From NCBI GenBank assembly GCA_034638255.1, contig JAWPGT010000005.1, positions 372,001 to 436,000 on the forward strand: 64,000 nt of DNA, written 5' to 3'. Made by a program: the position numbers and the translations under genes. This DNA is from Coprinus comatus. Taxonomy: Eukaryota; Basidiomycota; Agaricomycetes; Agaricales; Agaricaceae. Below, in pieces: positions 34,201 through 46,738 of the stretch. A model generated the notes under the pieces. The model was not told where the DNA came from and searched no databases. It saw only the letters and a program-made list of their open reading frames with translations. Every line of letters starts with the position of its first letter. Position 1 is the first letter of the stretch.

Positions 34201-37200
34201 TTTTCAAAAGCCGGTTTCAGGCCCCCCAAGTCACGTTTGTTTTGTATTCCGCCACATCTAGCGTGGACACAGAGGGAGATTCAAAATGGGTAAATATGAT
34301 AATGATAAAATTGCGTTGTTGACTGATATATATTTATCCCTTGGTCAGGTCCCCTCTATTTTGGTGCGACTATCATTTAATACAAAAGTCTGAAGTTGTT
34401 ACTAATGTTTCGGTGTGAAGCGCATGCTATGCTGTACTAATTGGGGCTGGAGAGTGTCCTCGTGATAGCATGGACATGACGCCCGTGCGTCGTATCTGTA
34501 TTCAATTCATCCCCCGTGAGCTTATGGTCTATTATATTCAGTGGAGCTTGAATGCCTTTCAGGATTATTATAGAGGAATGACGACGGTGATATCAAGTCA
34601 TGAGGAACAATTCGTTTCAGAAAACTCGCCACACTTCAACTTATTTTGAGAATGTTAAGAACTAGCAGTGGATCATGCATTGCCCAGGTTGGATCGAACA
34701 AACATCATGTACTAGGGTCTCTTTGGAGAAAATTTAAGTTACTCGACTCTGCCAGACGCAAAAGATTGCCTCACAGAAGATCATGATTCGCCTGATGAGA
34801 ATTATTGGGAGGCTACTCTGCATATGCTGATAGAGTTAAATGCTGTTTAGATTGAGATATCAAACCCGATACGGGGAAGGTAAGACTCCAGGAAGGACGG
34901 CTAACGCTTACTTGACTGTGTGGTAAAGTTGACGGTCTTCAGATTAAATAGCAAAAAAAAAAAACTGTTCGCTTATACGGACGACTTTGGGAACATTCTG
35001 ATTTGAAAACTTGAACACTTAGCTGCTGCATAATCTCAGCAAATATGTTGCTTCGAACCTATAACAATGCTATGATCTGCATAAGTATTTGCTTGACATA
35101 CGTCACACGAGAATAGTAACTTCGTTTGTTGTGGATACATACGCCTGTATGGTATGTAGAGTTACCACGTTCTCGCAAGATTCAAGCTTTGAAGAGACAC
35201 TGGCGAGGGTGATTTGGAGTGTACGAAATGCAAATTGTGTAAGAATCCGAGTCCTTCGATCGAACGAACGTGGCGTTGAGATAACGTGACTGGTTTGCGG
35301 CTTGTTGTTGCTTCCGCCGGTTCGGTCGAAAAGTGATGAGGGAAAGTGTGCGAGACCTTGCGAGACTCATCCGAGAAAAATTCAAAAACAATCAAAATTA
35401 TGTAGAAGCAATACGATTGGCTCCAAGAATAAATAAATAAATTGAACAAGATTATATCATAAAATCCACCACCGGGGAATGATAATCAGCTACTATGACA
35501 GAGATCACTGGCTATGGAAACGGAAAATCATGTATCCGTTACAGAGTCCGTTGTATGACGTTTAGTTACATAGAACGTCGAAAGGTAACACCTTTGTTCC
35601 ATGATGTCTTGAGGTCTGAGTCTTATCCAACAATTACTTTTTGAGTCTATGCCGCGGCACAAAAATCAGACACCGTGTCGGTTTAACTCTAGGTTTACCA
35701 CACAGAAGCATGTGTGGTGCCTTGGGTCGATTTTCATCCCCCTCAAAGACCGGAAGAAGAGAGAGAATGCTTGCTTCTTGTGAGTGTTTGACTGTACCGA
35801 TTTGTGTGTGTTAAATGATCGGATAAATCAGGACGAATCGGCATAGTGTGATCCGAGTTACCCAAATCTCTCGGGTGTTTAGAGTTAATTCTGGAGAAAT
35901 GGTCAATGCGAGGGTCCATGGGATATTACATATATTGAAAAAAAAACAGGAGTAGAAAGGAAATGTTAATCGACCATGACCTCACTCGTTATCATGCATT
36001 AAACCTGGTACTTCGACGCCGCATCTATCGCCCTTCACACTTTTTTTCCCTCAGATCCATCTCTCGAAATAGTAACGGGAGACCGTTAATTAAAAAAAAA
36101 AAGAAGGGATTTAATGCGGACCCTCATCTCGATACAGCACTCTTTTCAATTACTTACTCGGATAGCAGATTTAAAAACCTCGCCAATGAATTCACAGCTA
36201 CTGGCCTCTTTGTCCACTCCAAGGTTTTCGGGGTTCCAAAGGAAATCAGGGGTCTACTTGCTCTGTATGGTAAAACGTACTGCATCAATGTCTTCTTAGA
36301 AAACTATCAAACTCAAAGTTCAGATCATTTCGTTAAATGGTCTTGGTTTCCCTACCCATTAAACATCTTCCTCAAAGTTCTAAGGCCTTCTTCCTTTCGC
36401 ACAGGTGACATAGAAACGAACCCAGAACGAAACGAGGACAGCGATACTGATGCTAAGTATGCAGTCTCTAAAGCCTTGTTAACTACACAACACTCCACAT
36501 ACTACGATGTTTGGTATTACCCTTCAATCGGAAATAATGCTCCGCAAAGGCTGTTCTTATAAAACACTCAACAAGAAATGATTAGGACTATGGAATATCA
36601 ATATCTCACGTCCTTGGGGCCTAAGCTAATATTAGGTGATTACTAGAGTGACTTATGATTGATATTCTATGAAACTTTCTGATAGACTCAGGGTCCCATT
36701 TATGAGCGACCACTAAATACACTGATGATATACGGCGAAGGAATATAATTCAAAATATCAACACAGTAGTTTTCTATGATAGTGGTGAAGTCATTCCTTC
36801 GAAAAGGACTTCCCGGTCGTTCGATACAATTTGATGGTTGAAAATGGAAAGTACGGTCCGGTCTGGTGGACAGACTACCCATAGGGACTACAATCAAACA
36901 TGCACATGCACACACAAGAGATGGAAATGGACACACTATAGACACTTCATCAACGTCAACTCGGCTATTCGCCAAGGTCCAACCGAACAAAGTTCGGACG
37001 AACCAACGAACCGACACTGTTAGAATAAGCCTGAAAAAGATTCCCCATACATTTCTCCGGATTAAATAGCTAAAGATAAGTCTTTATCAAGAGTTTGGGG
37101 AATTGAGAAAAACCTCTGGAATGTACTCACTCCAAAGGTCGCATGTCGGCTTTCCGCGTCAGGTATTATGATAGATCGTGGCAAGTATTAGTAGCGAGTA

Positions 37201-37254
37201 CATGTAATATCGACAATTCGACAGGAATTGACACTTGTGTAGAATTGGTACATT
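31251..37254. other. 6 kb gene-poor, AT-rich region
   Basis: The first 250 bases are C-rich and probably form the kinase promoter. From about 31500 to 37250 I find no conserved coding sequence, splice-linked frames or recognisable transposon ends. Short frames at 32581-32826 and 33558-33872 have no features I can support. Homopolymer A runs occur near 34952, 35939 and 36093. The region is AT-richer than its flanks and could be decayed mobile-element sequence, a non-coding RNA locus or simply spacer. Confidence 0.5.
35963..36562 (+). CDS. possible orphan protein, 199 codons
   Basis: One uninterrupted 199-codon frame lies in the gene-poor region. The predicted protein is soluble and mixed in composition, with a Lys run (IKKKKKG) coded across an A-tract and the block LLALYGKTYCINVFLENY. 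I recognise no family. It lacks introns in a genome where nearly all genes have several, and its base composition matches the surrounding AT-rich DNA. It may be chance or a fragment of a decayed element. Low confidence. Confidence 0.2.
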   Translation: MLIDHDLTRYHALNLVLRRRIYRPSHFFSLRSISRNSNGRPLIKKKKKGFNADPHLDTALFSITYSDSRFKNLANEFTATGLFVHSKVFGVPKEIRGLLALYGKTYCINVFLENYQTQSSDHFVKWSWFPYPLNIFLKVLRPSSFRTGDIETNPERNEDSDTDAKYAVSKALLTTQHSTYYDVWYYPSIGNNAPQRLFL

Positions 37255-40096
37255 TTAACCTTGATCGTCTGCATCCCTCTTTCTCTTCATCTCCCGTGAA
37301 ACTTTGTGTTGGGCAGCTTCGTGTTTCGCAAGCTCGACTGGTACCTTTGATACGGGGCTCTTTGATATTTCTATAAAAACAAGCCGCAGTTAGTACAGTG
37401 CAATCAAGACCGAGATAAGAATTAAGGGGAAAATGATGGTATATCCTTGGTATATCCAGAACATTCGGTGTCAAATATATAGGAGACCAGGTACTCACCT
37501 TGCTTTAGGTCGTACCTGATCGTCATAGAAAGAAAACGTCAGTATGGCAGAATGATTTTATCAGGTAACATACGCACATGACTTCTTCATCGTCGTTTGT
37601 CAAGAATGTTATAGCTGTTCCCATTTTTCCAGCACGACCAGTTCGCCCTATTGAACGTAAATGAGTTGGTCATTCAGTGTGCTTTTTTTAATCGTAAGTG
37701 TGATCCGTACCGATTCTGTGTACATAGGACTCAATTGTATTCGCCATTTGGAAGTTAATCACAAGGCTGACGTCTTGGACATCAATACCACGTCCAGCCA
37801 AGTCAGTCGCGACAAGAACATCCGAATCCCCATTACGTAGGGATTGCAATGCTGCTTCTCTTTGTTCTTGGTTCTTTCCAGAGTGCAATGTAGCCGACTT
37901 CCACTGTTGTCGACATAAGTAATCAGAATGGCGAGAGGCTAAAAGTCAAACATACTCCTTTGTGAGACAGGTCCTTGGCGACCATATCAGCAGTCTTCTT
38001 TTGATTGACGAAGACGATAATAGGTGGCGCAAATTGGTTGCTGTTGAGAACTTCCAAGAGACGTATTCTGGTCATAGGTTAGTAAATATATATATATATA
38101 TGATTGTTAACAGAAAAGACCCACTTCTTCTTTTCTTCTCCATTGACAAACTCAACCTTTTGTTCCACTGTGTCAACAGCGCGACCGGCTTCACCAATAG
38201 TGATCACAGCGGGTTTCCTAAGGTATTTCCTTGCCAAACGTTCAACCGCAGGAGGCATTGTCGCCGAAAATAACGTAGTCACACGGGTTCGACCTTTCTT
38301 AATCATAGTCTCACCATCAATATCCATTTGCATACCGGTGTCTTCTCCCTGCATGGTCTCCGTGGGTAGTGCGTCGAGTATGAAAGTCAAATCTGCTTCG
38401 AAGCCGAGGTGGACCATACGATCAGCTTCGTCCATCACCACGTACCGGCATTGAGATAACACAAGGACATGTCTCTCTAGTACATCCTTAAGACGACCAG
38501 GCGTCGCAATGACAATCTCAGCACCTTCTCGTAAATTGAATTGCTGCTCTTCTACTGCACGCTGTTCATTCCTGGTATGAGTGTTACTTTCGAATTGACG
38601 GACGGAGAGTGCTTACCCCTCCAACAATTGAAACACACTTATACCCAAGGGGGCTGGCAAACTTACGAGCTTCTGATTCAATCTGCTGTGCCAATTCACG
38701 AGTAGGCGCGAGAATCAGTGCGTAGGGCCCCAAATGTCGATTGTCATCCGCAAGAATCGGCATTTTGCCAATGAATGCAAGCATAGGGATTACAAACGCC
38801 GCTGTTTTACCGGAACCTACAATGCATTGTTGAGCGCCCGAAGAGACAGATTGAATGTAACGAAAACCACATACCCGTCTCAGCAATACCAATGATGTCA
38901 CGATTTTGTAAACCAATTGGGATGGCCTGTCGCTGGATGGGCGAAGGTTCCTTGTAACCTATTTGTTCAATACAATCCAGAATTGGCTCAGGAATATCAG
39001 ACTCGGCCCATGATCGAAGAGGCTGCGGTATATTGCCACCTATGTTTGCAGTTAGTACTGTAGGGGCAAGAGGCTTAGTTGTAAATACCTCGAGCAGAGA
39101 TACTGAAGTCCTCCCTGAAGATACGCCAATCACGCTCTTTCATTTCATGAAGGGGTTTTTCTGTCCAATGTCTTTCATCAACACCATGTTTCCTAGCTTT
39201 CCGGCGTTCTAATGAATCAGCCAGATTCTCCGACTCTGGCTTTGTCCCAACGTGAACGCCACCATCGTCTATACCAGCCAAATGACCTCTGCCATACATG
39301 ATCTGTGCACCTTGTCGGTTACTTCCAAGTGCAGAAGGTGAATCTTCTGCAAGTGTGTCGTCCTGTGCATCCCAGTCGAAAACGAACTTTCGGTCATTCA
39401 TTTTACGAATCTTGCGTTTCTTTTTATCAACCCCCAAATAGCGTGAACGAATAGCATTCAAGTCATTCTCGCTCATAGGCGGTACAAAAGCCGTCGAGGA
39501 CTCTGGAATGTTTCCATTACCATTGGGTGGAGGGGGCATAGATGATGACGAGGAATGATCATTAAGGCTATTAGGTGTACCAGCTTTGCTTCGGTCGGCT
39601 CTGGGACCAGTAGGAATATTCTTGTAGCCATTTCTACGGTCGTCTTCTAAAGCTGAAGGTGGCGCGGGTGGCGCGGGTCTACCTCGACTATCTCTTTCTG
39701 ACCTGCTATACCGGTCTGCACGAGGATATCTGTCATCATCTGAGTCACTGCTTAGTAAAGATACAAAGAGAGTTATGTGTAGGGAGTGTACTGACAACGT
39801 CCACCTCCGTATCTACTGCGTTCTTTGGCTGCCAGTTCTTCAGCTCCTCTTTCTAGAGTTTCTCTGTCTCTCTTGGCAGATTCATCCCGTTCCTTTTGTT
39901 CTTTGATTTCTTGGGCACGTTTGGCGATTGCAAGCTTGGCTCTTTCTTCCTTTGACAAGAATTTTGGCTGATTTGGGTCAGTAGATGGTCAATTGAGAGA
40001 GAGATGATCAAGTACCTTTGCAGCAGCCTCTTTCTCCTCGCGCTGTTTCTGGAGAAGAGATTCTATGGAGAGAGGTTCATTACGGCGAGAGGTCAT
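37255..40096 (-). CDS. PRP28: pre-mRNA-splicing ATP-dependent RNA helicase PRP28
   Basis: This DEAD-box helicase displaces U1 snRNP from the 5' splice site during spliceosome activation. The start at 40096 gives [20 protein letters not shown] long charged N-terminus follows, with [20 protein letters not shown] and [13 protein letters not shown], both family-typical, and then [14 protein letters not shown]. Helicase motifs: Q-motif [20 protein letters not shown], motif [19 protein letters not shown], motif [10 protein letters not shown], motif [29 protein letters not shown] and [13 protein letters not shown]. The last exons give [30 protein letters not shown] and a basic tail, stop at 37255-37257. 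The protein has many short introns, one with a TA repeat at about 38084-38101. It is divergent from the EF-hand-like gene. Confidence 0.95.
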
Positions 40097-40177
40097 GGAG
40101 GGATGCGTGCAAGAGATGCTGCACGTGGTCGGAAATAAATAAATAACTATAACTTGTCCATCTACCACCTATCTCAA

Positions 40178-40839
40178 ATGGACTTTGACCCTCGCCCAGA
40201 AACACCAGAGCCTTCCTCGATTCCAGGCCGTAGAAATACGGGAGGCACGGGTGTGCACCTGCTCGATGATGAAGGAGCCATTACAGAGCAGGTACTGTAG
40301 TAGACTCAAAGGTTTAAGGCTCAATCACAAGTACTAAATCACTGACAAGCTAGAGACATGCTTAAAGCATATTTTTGCAAAATACTGTACTCCGCGTCCT
40401 ACGAGGCCATCAAAAGGCGAGGAGGACCTGTTAACACCACCACCGAATGCATACATGTCTCCGCAGGGTCTGGATGCATGGGCTCAGGATACGAACGGTG
40501 CGCCGTTCAGTCAGGAAACAAAAGATGAACTGGTGGAGTTTCTGGATGTCACAGATGATGGTGGACTGACGTAGGTGGACTGACGAGGAACCTGAAGTTG
40601 TGAACTGACGGCAGTGGACAGATTCAAGGGATTCCTGCAGATCTATCAACTACAAACAGAAAACGACGAGGAAGAGACGTGGAGAGATTTGGTTCGTAGA
40701 TCAGTCCATGGAGGAAGCAAAGATGATTGATTTATATATCCAGTCTTGCCATGGCTTTGATCGAACCCTGCGACTCGTCTCTACACGGAGAGAAGACACA
40801 GAGTTGGATGAGGAGGAAGGGGTCAGCGGTAGTCAATGA
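40178..40839 (+). CDS. small EF-hand-like protein
   Basis: Four exons (40178-40291, 40350-40570, 40622-40691, 40744-40839) encode 166 residues. The N-terminus is acidic and Pro-rich (DFDPRPETPEPSS). The middle contains FLDVTDDGGLTFKGFLQIY, which fits the second half of an EF-hand: a loop with Asp-x-Thr-Asp-Asp-Gly-Gly then hydrophobic-x-x-Phe helix. Only one loop is visible, and its first calcium positions are only partly conserved, so metal binding is doubtful. The last part, SCHGFDRTLRLVS, is followed by an acidic tail. Similar small proteins occur in mushrooms without a known role. It starts 81 bp from the PRP28 ATG (divergent) and ends 92 bp from the methyltransferase stop. Confidence 0.7.
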
Positions 40840-40931
40840 ACCCTTGATATCTGACATCACCAGTAAATGATCTACATACACCGAGGAGAAAGATTATGAT
40901 CTCTGCAATACAAGTATATCAACTACAACGT

Positions 40932-41796
40932 TTATTTTCTCTCGTCCACGGATCGTGAATTTGTGATCAGCCTTAGCTTCCACAACTCGACACCCTGCCA
41001 ATCGTCCTTTTCCCAATGAGGATAGCGCTTCTGGACGAGTTTCGCAATTTTTCTTGCAGCAACACGTTCGGTCGTAAAGTTCCAGACGGTGGTGGCTTGG
41101 CTGAGGAAGTGATCTACCAGAGCAGGATCACGGCGCTCAATACATACCAGAACTAGCGGAGGTTTGGATGCAGCGACTAACGAGGTGCTGAGGGTATGCA
41201 GAGACCTAAGTAAGGGATCGATGAGAGCAGTATCGTAGACGGTGTCAGCCGTGCAGATGAGGTCGTAGGGTGGAGCAGGAACACGCTTTTCTGACGGTGA
41301 TATCGCCGGCGCGGGGGAGGCAATAACTGTAGGATGGTTCCAGAGCCACTGAGCAGGGTCTACAAACCAATCAAGTTCTCGGAGATGGATAGTGCCCGAC
41401 CCTGGTGGAAGGGCATGGTGATTATTCTCAAGATTGCTTCTGAGAACCGAAGTTATGACATAGGGAATATCAGTGGCAACAACCTCCCAGCCCAGGGAGC
41501 TCAGGGCGAGTCTATGATGCAATAATAAGAATCCATGTATTTATCCACGGAGATTTGACGCACGCAGTGAGGCCAATGCCGCTGCCCAGTTCGAAGGCCC
41601 TCGGAGTCCTGTTAAGGGGTTTGAACCTGGTATGGGTGTCTGCTAGGTAGAGGGCGAGAACCTGGCCGCCGAGCCAGAGAGTGGTGCCATTGGAAACGCC
41701 GTCCTGGGACTGTGCGAGAAGAAAGTTTGAGTCGTTGAGGACGAGGACGAGGTTATGGAGATGCTTTGAGGCGTGTGCAGGGCATGGGGCAGTCAT
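40932..41796 (-). CDS. family-16 (METTL21-like) protein methyltransferase
   Basis: Two exons (41796-41564, 41511-40932) encode 270 residues. The SAM-binding motif I is FELGSGIGLTALALSSLGW, followed by VVATDIPYVI with the acidic ribose-binding residue. DLICTADTVYD carries the (D/E)-x-x-Tyr motif that marks this family of lysine methyltransferases. Upstream, GVSNGTTLWLGGQVLALYL fits the family entry (Gly-x-x-Thr-x-Leu-Trp). Members methylate lysines in elongation factors, chaperones and related proteins; the substrate here is not evident. Its start codon is 66 bp from that of the RhoGEF gene. Confidence 0.82.
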
Positions 41797-41862
41797 GGTT
41801 CTGTTTGTTGCTGTTTGGATCCGACGCTCTCTCTTCGCTCGCACCCATCTGCGCAGACCGCC
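41797..41862. promoter_or_regulatory. 66 bp divergent promoter, methyltransferase/RhoGEF
   Basis: Two head-to-head start codons are separated by only 66 bp, CT-rich on the + strand (CGCTCTCTCTTCGCTCGC). Transcripts must overlap or have very short leaders. No TATA box is visible in the interval. Confidence 0.5.
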
Positions 41863-44800
41863 ATGAAGGCCTTCCTCCACCGTCTCCACATCGGCAGTCC
41901 AAAAGAAAAGGAAAAAGATATTAAAATACCAAAACAATGGCCTCCACCAGAACAACAGCGTCCTCAATCACCAGCAACACCCCTCCCAGCCTTCAAGCCT
42001 CTCCCAGAGCTAGTACACTCGGCCTTTGCGTCCCAACTCAACCCTCGTCCCATTGAGCAGACACCGTCGTCGTCATCTAATGCATCACAATCGTCACAAG
42101 TACCACCGACGAGCCCATCACCCCTGCCAACGCCCTCAGAACCAGAAGCCCCTGGCCAGATATCACGCAAGGCAACCTCGACGTCCAATGGTACCGCTAC
42201 ACCCAGCGACGTCACAAAAAAGGTCGCCTTTATCTCGCCCCCTCCTACCCCAGGCCCTACAAAGTTTGATAGAGAACTACCCGAAACTCCACCCGTCGAT
42301 TCTCCGCCCAACTCCGCCCTCCTTAAGACAACAATATCGCGTTTCCAAGCAACCCATGGCGAAAAGCAACGTGCACCATCTACCCCTTCACCCCCGTCGT
42401 CCTCAAGGGTAGACATCTCCTCTCGCACAGCCGTAAAGGCTACAACCACCCGTGCTACCTCACCCTATCTCCAGCAGAATGCCATATCAGCACAGTCGTT
42501 ACGCTCAGCCACGCCCTACTCTACGATGTCCAACGGAAGCAAGATCATGTCCGCAGCATCGTGGAGTGAAGTTACCGAAGAAGACCTTGTCTCCAATATA
42601 GGATCACGCGAACGCACCCGCCAAGAAGTCCTTTTCGAGATTATTTCGAGCGAAGAGAGGTCCGTTTTCTTGCTCGTATATATGGCCAAATTATCATCTA
42701 ACCCTTCCTAGATATGTTCAGGAGCTTGCCAAGATGAAAGAGACTTTCATTGATCCCTTGCTTCACCCCTTTTCAACAAACCCATCCATACCCGGTACCT
42801 TTACTCCAGTTTCGGAATATGACTACTATCGCGCAGACTCTCCCGTCGAGTCTACAGAAGATCTACCTCCGATTGCCGCTCGCTTCATGTCTCCTACGCC
42901 ATCGCTTGGTCATCCGACAGGTCCTTCCTCAGGCCGGAGGCTCGAGACTCCCCATATCGACATGGATTCAATGACCGAGGACGAGGATGAACAAATTAAA
43001 CCCTATTCCAAACGATCAACTACGGCTTCAAAGCATAACCATCCTCGTTCACCATATCGTTCCACAGCCACTCGCACTTCTGCACGTACCGGAACTACTG
43101 TCCCATTCCCCTCCAGATCACATCATTCCCTTCCACCTCCTATCCGTAGTCTTGCTACTGCTTCTACCCAATCATTGGGCAAACAATCTACTATCGTTGA
43201 CCGCGAACGAAAGCAAAGCCAGGGGGCCGAGACAATACCATCACAGAAAACTGGTGTCCTCAGAAAGTTGAGAAAGAATTCGGCCCCAGTTACCAATATC
43301 CTTGGTGACTCTGCGATCCCACCGAAACAATTACCTGAGGATTTGCGAATTTGCCTCGAAGTCATTGATGGAGGTGTCTTCGACGGCCACAGAAGGTTGT
43401 CCGAAGCCCTCAGAAAACGATATGACGATCAGTTCCCGCTCGTTCGGTCACTCGCCGATGTATTTGTATCAAATGTGAGTGTTGCATATCAACTACCGTT
43501 TTGTTTGTAATGTTAATAATATCATTAGTCTGACATATTCCATGGATATGCTACCTACGTTTTACACTTGGAGCGTGCCCTAGACCAAGTTGATGCTGCC
43601 TTGTCCCGAATGCATGCAAAAAAACCAAAGAAACAAGATGCTGGAGACTGGCAAAAGGTCTGCAAGGTTCTTCAAAATCTCGAAGATCTAGCTGCGGAAA
43701 AAGGAGAAACTGGGCTCGCAATCACACTTTCAAAACCATTCCAACGTCTTTTGAAATATCCACTTCTCTTCCAAAATTTACTATATCACACGGATCCTAG
43801 TACATATGAGTATGAAAGCACACTTCAAATGGTTGCCGAGGTCGAAACAATTGTGAGGAGTATAGAAGACGAGAAGATTCAGAAGGAAGAACGTGACAAA
43901 ACGAGGGATGTATTTGCGCGCATTGAAGGTTTAGAGAAGGTTAGGCAACTAGCATTACCGAAACCTTCGCGAGTCCTCAGAGAAGAGAGGTTGATGAATC
44001 CGGGACCTAGCCCTTTGAATACATCATCGAAACATGCATCGTCTCCTCCTCCTGCTATAAATTCGAAAGGCGTTAGAGGTAAATCATCCTTTAAGAGGCT
44101 GAGTGATGTCTTAGGAGGATCGACTGGTATTGGAGGGAAGAAGGATTTGTGGTATGTGGTTTTCAATGATGTCATCCTGCAGTGCCAGAGGGTTGGCACT
44201 ACTTCTCTACCTTTGGTGTCAAACACTACGAGCCGAGTGAATTCCCTACCAGAAGGCGGAAGTAAGTCAAAGTACGCGACGACGGGAAGGCGGAATTCCT
44301 ATACCAAGCCAAGGAACTTGTACAAGTTCATCAAAGTGAGTTACATTTGATCGTTTATGCATGATATTCATGATATGGTAGATAGAAGCCTGGACCATGG
44401 ATGATGGTAGTAAAGCCCGAGAAGGTGTCGTTTCTATGGAAGAGTGAGTCCCATAAGAATAGAACCAATATCACGGACTGACGGGGAAAAAGTGTCGTGC
44501 GCTCACGAACCCATTCAACCAACCAACCCCGCATCATACCTCTTCCGGATGATGATGATGAAGCGGATAATGACTCTGATGACTCTGATAAAAAGAGTAA
44601 AATGAGCTTCTCCTACTGGGGCGCCGACAAAATCACCGTACAAAAGCCTGTCGTCAAAGGCAGGCCAGGTGGGGCACAACGAAGAGGAACTCCGCTTGCC
44701 TCGTACGGACGTGAATCTTCTGCTAATGCTAAATTTGGGACGAGGCTAGTTTCAGGTGATCATCATAATCATCCTAACGCGGCGAGACCTGCCAGTCGGA

Positions 44801-45129
44801 GGACGATGAATTCTACACCGGTACCCTCCAGGAGACCGGTTCTAACTCCCTCTGTGGAAGAAACACCGAACTATGCAAGGGCGACAATAACGAGGTCGGC
44901 TTGGGATTCTAGTACAAGGCCTCCCAACCCAAATAACGGTGCCAATGGAGGTACAGGAAGTTCAAGGAAAAGGAATACATCACAGGCCAGTACTGTGACA
45001 AAAGCAACTGTTACCCCCATTGCAGCGCCCCAGAAAACTCTTTCTCCCGCTCCTTCAGAAGATTCCGGTGTAGGGCTGGGCTTATATCGCCAAGTACTAG
45101 CGAACGATCCGTCGCTGAGCAGTGACTAA
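41863..45129 (+). CDS. Rho guanine-nucleotide exchange factor (DH-PH)
   Basis: The first 250 residues are Ser/Pro-rich and disordered. The DH domain begins with RERTRQEVLFEIISSEERY, continues as VQELAKMKETFIDPLLHPF, and is interrupted by about 185 disordered residues (42774-43329). It then resumes as LPEDLRICLEVIDGGVF, VRSLADVFVSNSDIFHGY, HLERALDQVD and LAITLSKPFQRLLKYPLL, the last being the conserved DH helix with QRLLKYPLL. A PH-like part follows (DLWYVVFNDVILQCQRVG and RNLYKFIKIEAWTM). The tail has an acidic patch near 44540 and an SFSYWGADKI block, ending in low-complexity sequence. DH-PH proteins activate Rho/Cdc42 GTPases in polarity and wall integrity. The GTPase partner cannot be told. 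Confidence 0.88.
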
Positions 45130-46738
45130 ATTCTTGACACTAATTGTCTTAATCATACCCATGCTCGAATTTTTTCCCGTTCCCTTTCAGGAGTATTCTG
45201 TTTTGTTTCTCTCATTTTATGGTCAGATACCCTCCTCCCACTTCTCTAACTACATTATATCCCTCGCTTGGCATCATTATAACCTCACTCTTTCCATATA
45301 CCAACTCTCCCTTGTTGTGTTTCCTCTTTTATCAAATTCATATCCAAAATTTCCTCCTAATTCGTTGCTCTTGCATCTTGCGCTTCACACACTTATGAGC
45401 AAAAAAATACATTAACCATTCCATTTGGTTATTCTTTCTCATTACTTTGGATCCCAGTTTTCCACATTCTGGGATCAATTCACACTCCTTACCCATTTGT
45501 AATGAAGTCTTACAACAAAACAAGCTTACGTTTTTCACTTAGAATACCACCCTCCCTGCTTACTACTCCCAACACATTCCAATCCCGTCGCTTGGCGAGA
45601 CCTTGCTGACTGGCATTAATTACCACATGCAGCACACTGCCCACGCTCTTTTACTTACATGTGATGCTGGTTTCGATTCTACTTGAATTGCTCACCTACC
45701 TAGATGACCCTTTTTTTCTCTTGGCTTCCTTTTATCATTCATTCAATTTTTTTTACGATTCGAACTGTTTCAAACTTGCATTAACTTTTGGTCTCCACTT
45801 TAGTTTAGTTCAGTACTGTTTATAAAATGACATGGTTTTGATCGATGCGTTCGAGTTCGAGGTTTGAGTTTTTCAGTCGAACAGATACAACAAGCAAACC
45901 AATCCAGCTGGGGAGCAACTTGGGGAGTATCTCCAAGTATCCTATCTTACAAAGAGAGATTGAGTTTTCTGTCGCGAGGCTAGCTGCTAAACATCAAACG
46001 AAAAAATACCAACATAGGCTAGTAAAGTAGAATGTCAGCAAAATTATATACTATGCGCTTCTTCTTCTAGTGTCAAACAGTATGGCCTCATGCAATGGTC
46101 TTGCACATGGATAACACTCGGTCACATTAACCAATATTAGCTAGTACTTCAAACTCGTGCTTGTCAAGTTCCAAATACTTGATAAACTATGACTGCCAAG
46201 CTTCGAGTAGATGCTCACTTTCGAGTTTTAAAGCTTCTTCAAAACCATGATGGTTCAGTACTCAGTGTACACTAGAATATGAGATGCTCCGGGTAGGCAA
46301 CGAAGCAAAACAAGTATTCAGTAATTTCAGAATACTAACATATTCATATATTGAGATACATTCAAGGATTTTGAACTCTAGACGTACGGTATTAGCTGAA
46401 GGACTCCGAGTCGGTCAGTTGAATTACAATTCTTCAATCATTGTTGTGAATCTCTGATTGGTGACTTCTAGTCCAAGTCTAACTAAGTCTTCAATGTTCA
46501 AGTTGTCAGTATCGTAAGTAAGGTTGGAGTCCAAGCTTGGGACATTTTCACCATTCACTTATTTACACCTTTTGTTGATGTTGGGGAGAGGAAATCATCA
46601 CACTCTACTCAGTATTACGACGTAGTGCCGGTCGGTAGTTTTCCCGCTAATAAAAAGTAAAGATGACAAGAAAATCCACACTCCCATTGATACATCCTGT
46701 ATTTATGGTTCTAGTTTTAGAAAAATGATACATTTTCT
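45130..46738. other. 1.6 kb convergent spacer
   Basis: This lies between the RhoGEF and asparagine synthetase stop codons. The first 700 bases are strongly T/C-rich and look like an extended 3' UTR. The rest is AT-rich without features. The longest open frames (about 60-100 codons) lack any family sign or splice structure. Confidence 0.5.

Noticed and set aside
35697..35718. 8-bp perfect inverted repeat (ACCACACA / TGTGTGGT, 6-base loop)
   Set aside because: A single short hairpin in non-coding DNA, without a T-run or paired genes. It has no supportable role.
41512..41967. Upstream extension of the methyltransferase to an earlier start on the minus strand
   Set aside because: It would overlap the RhoGEF start region antisense. 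The Met at 41796 gives a normal family length, so the extension is not needed.
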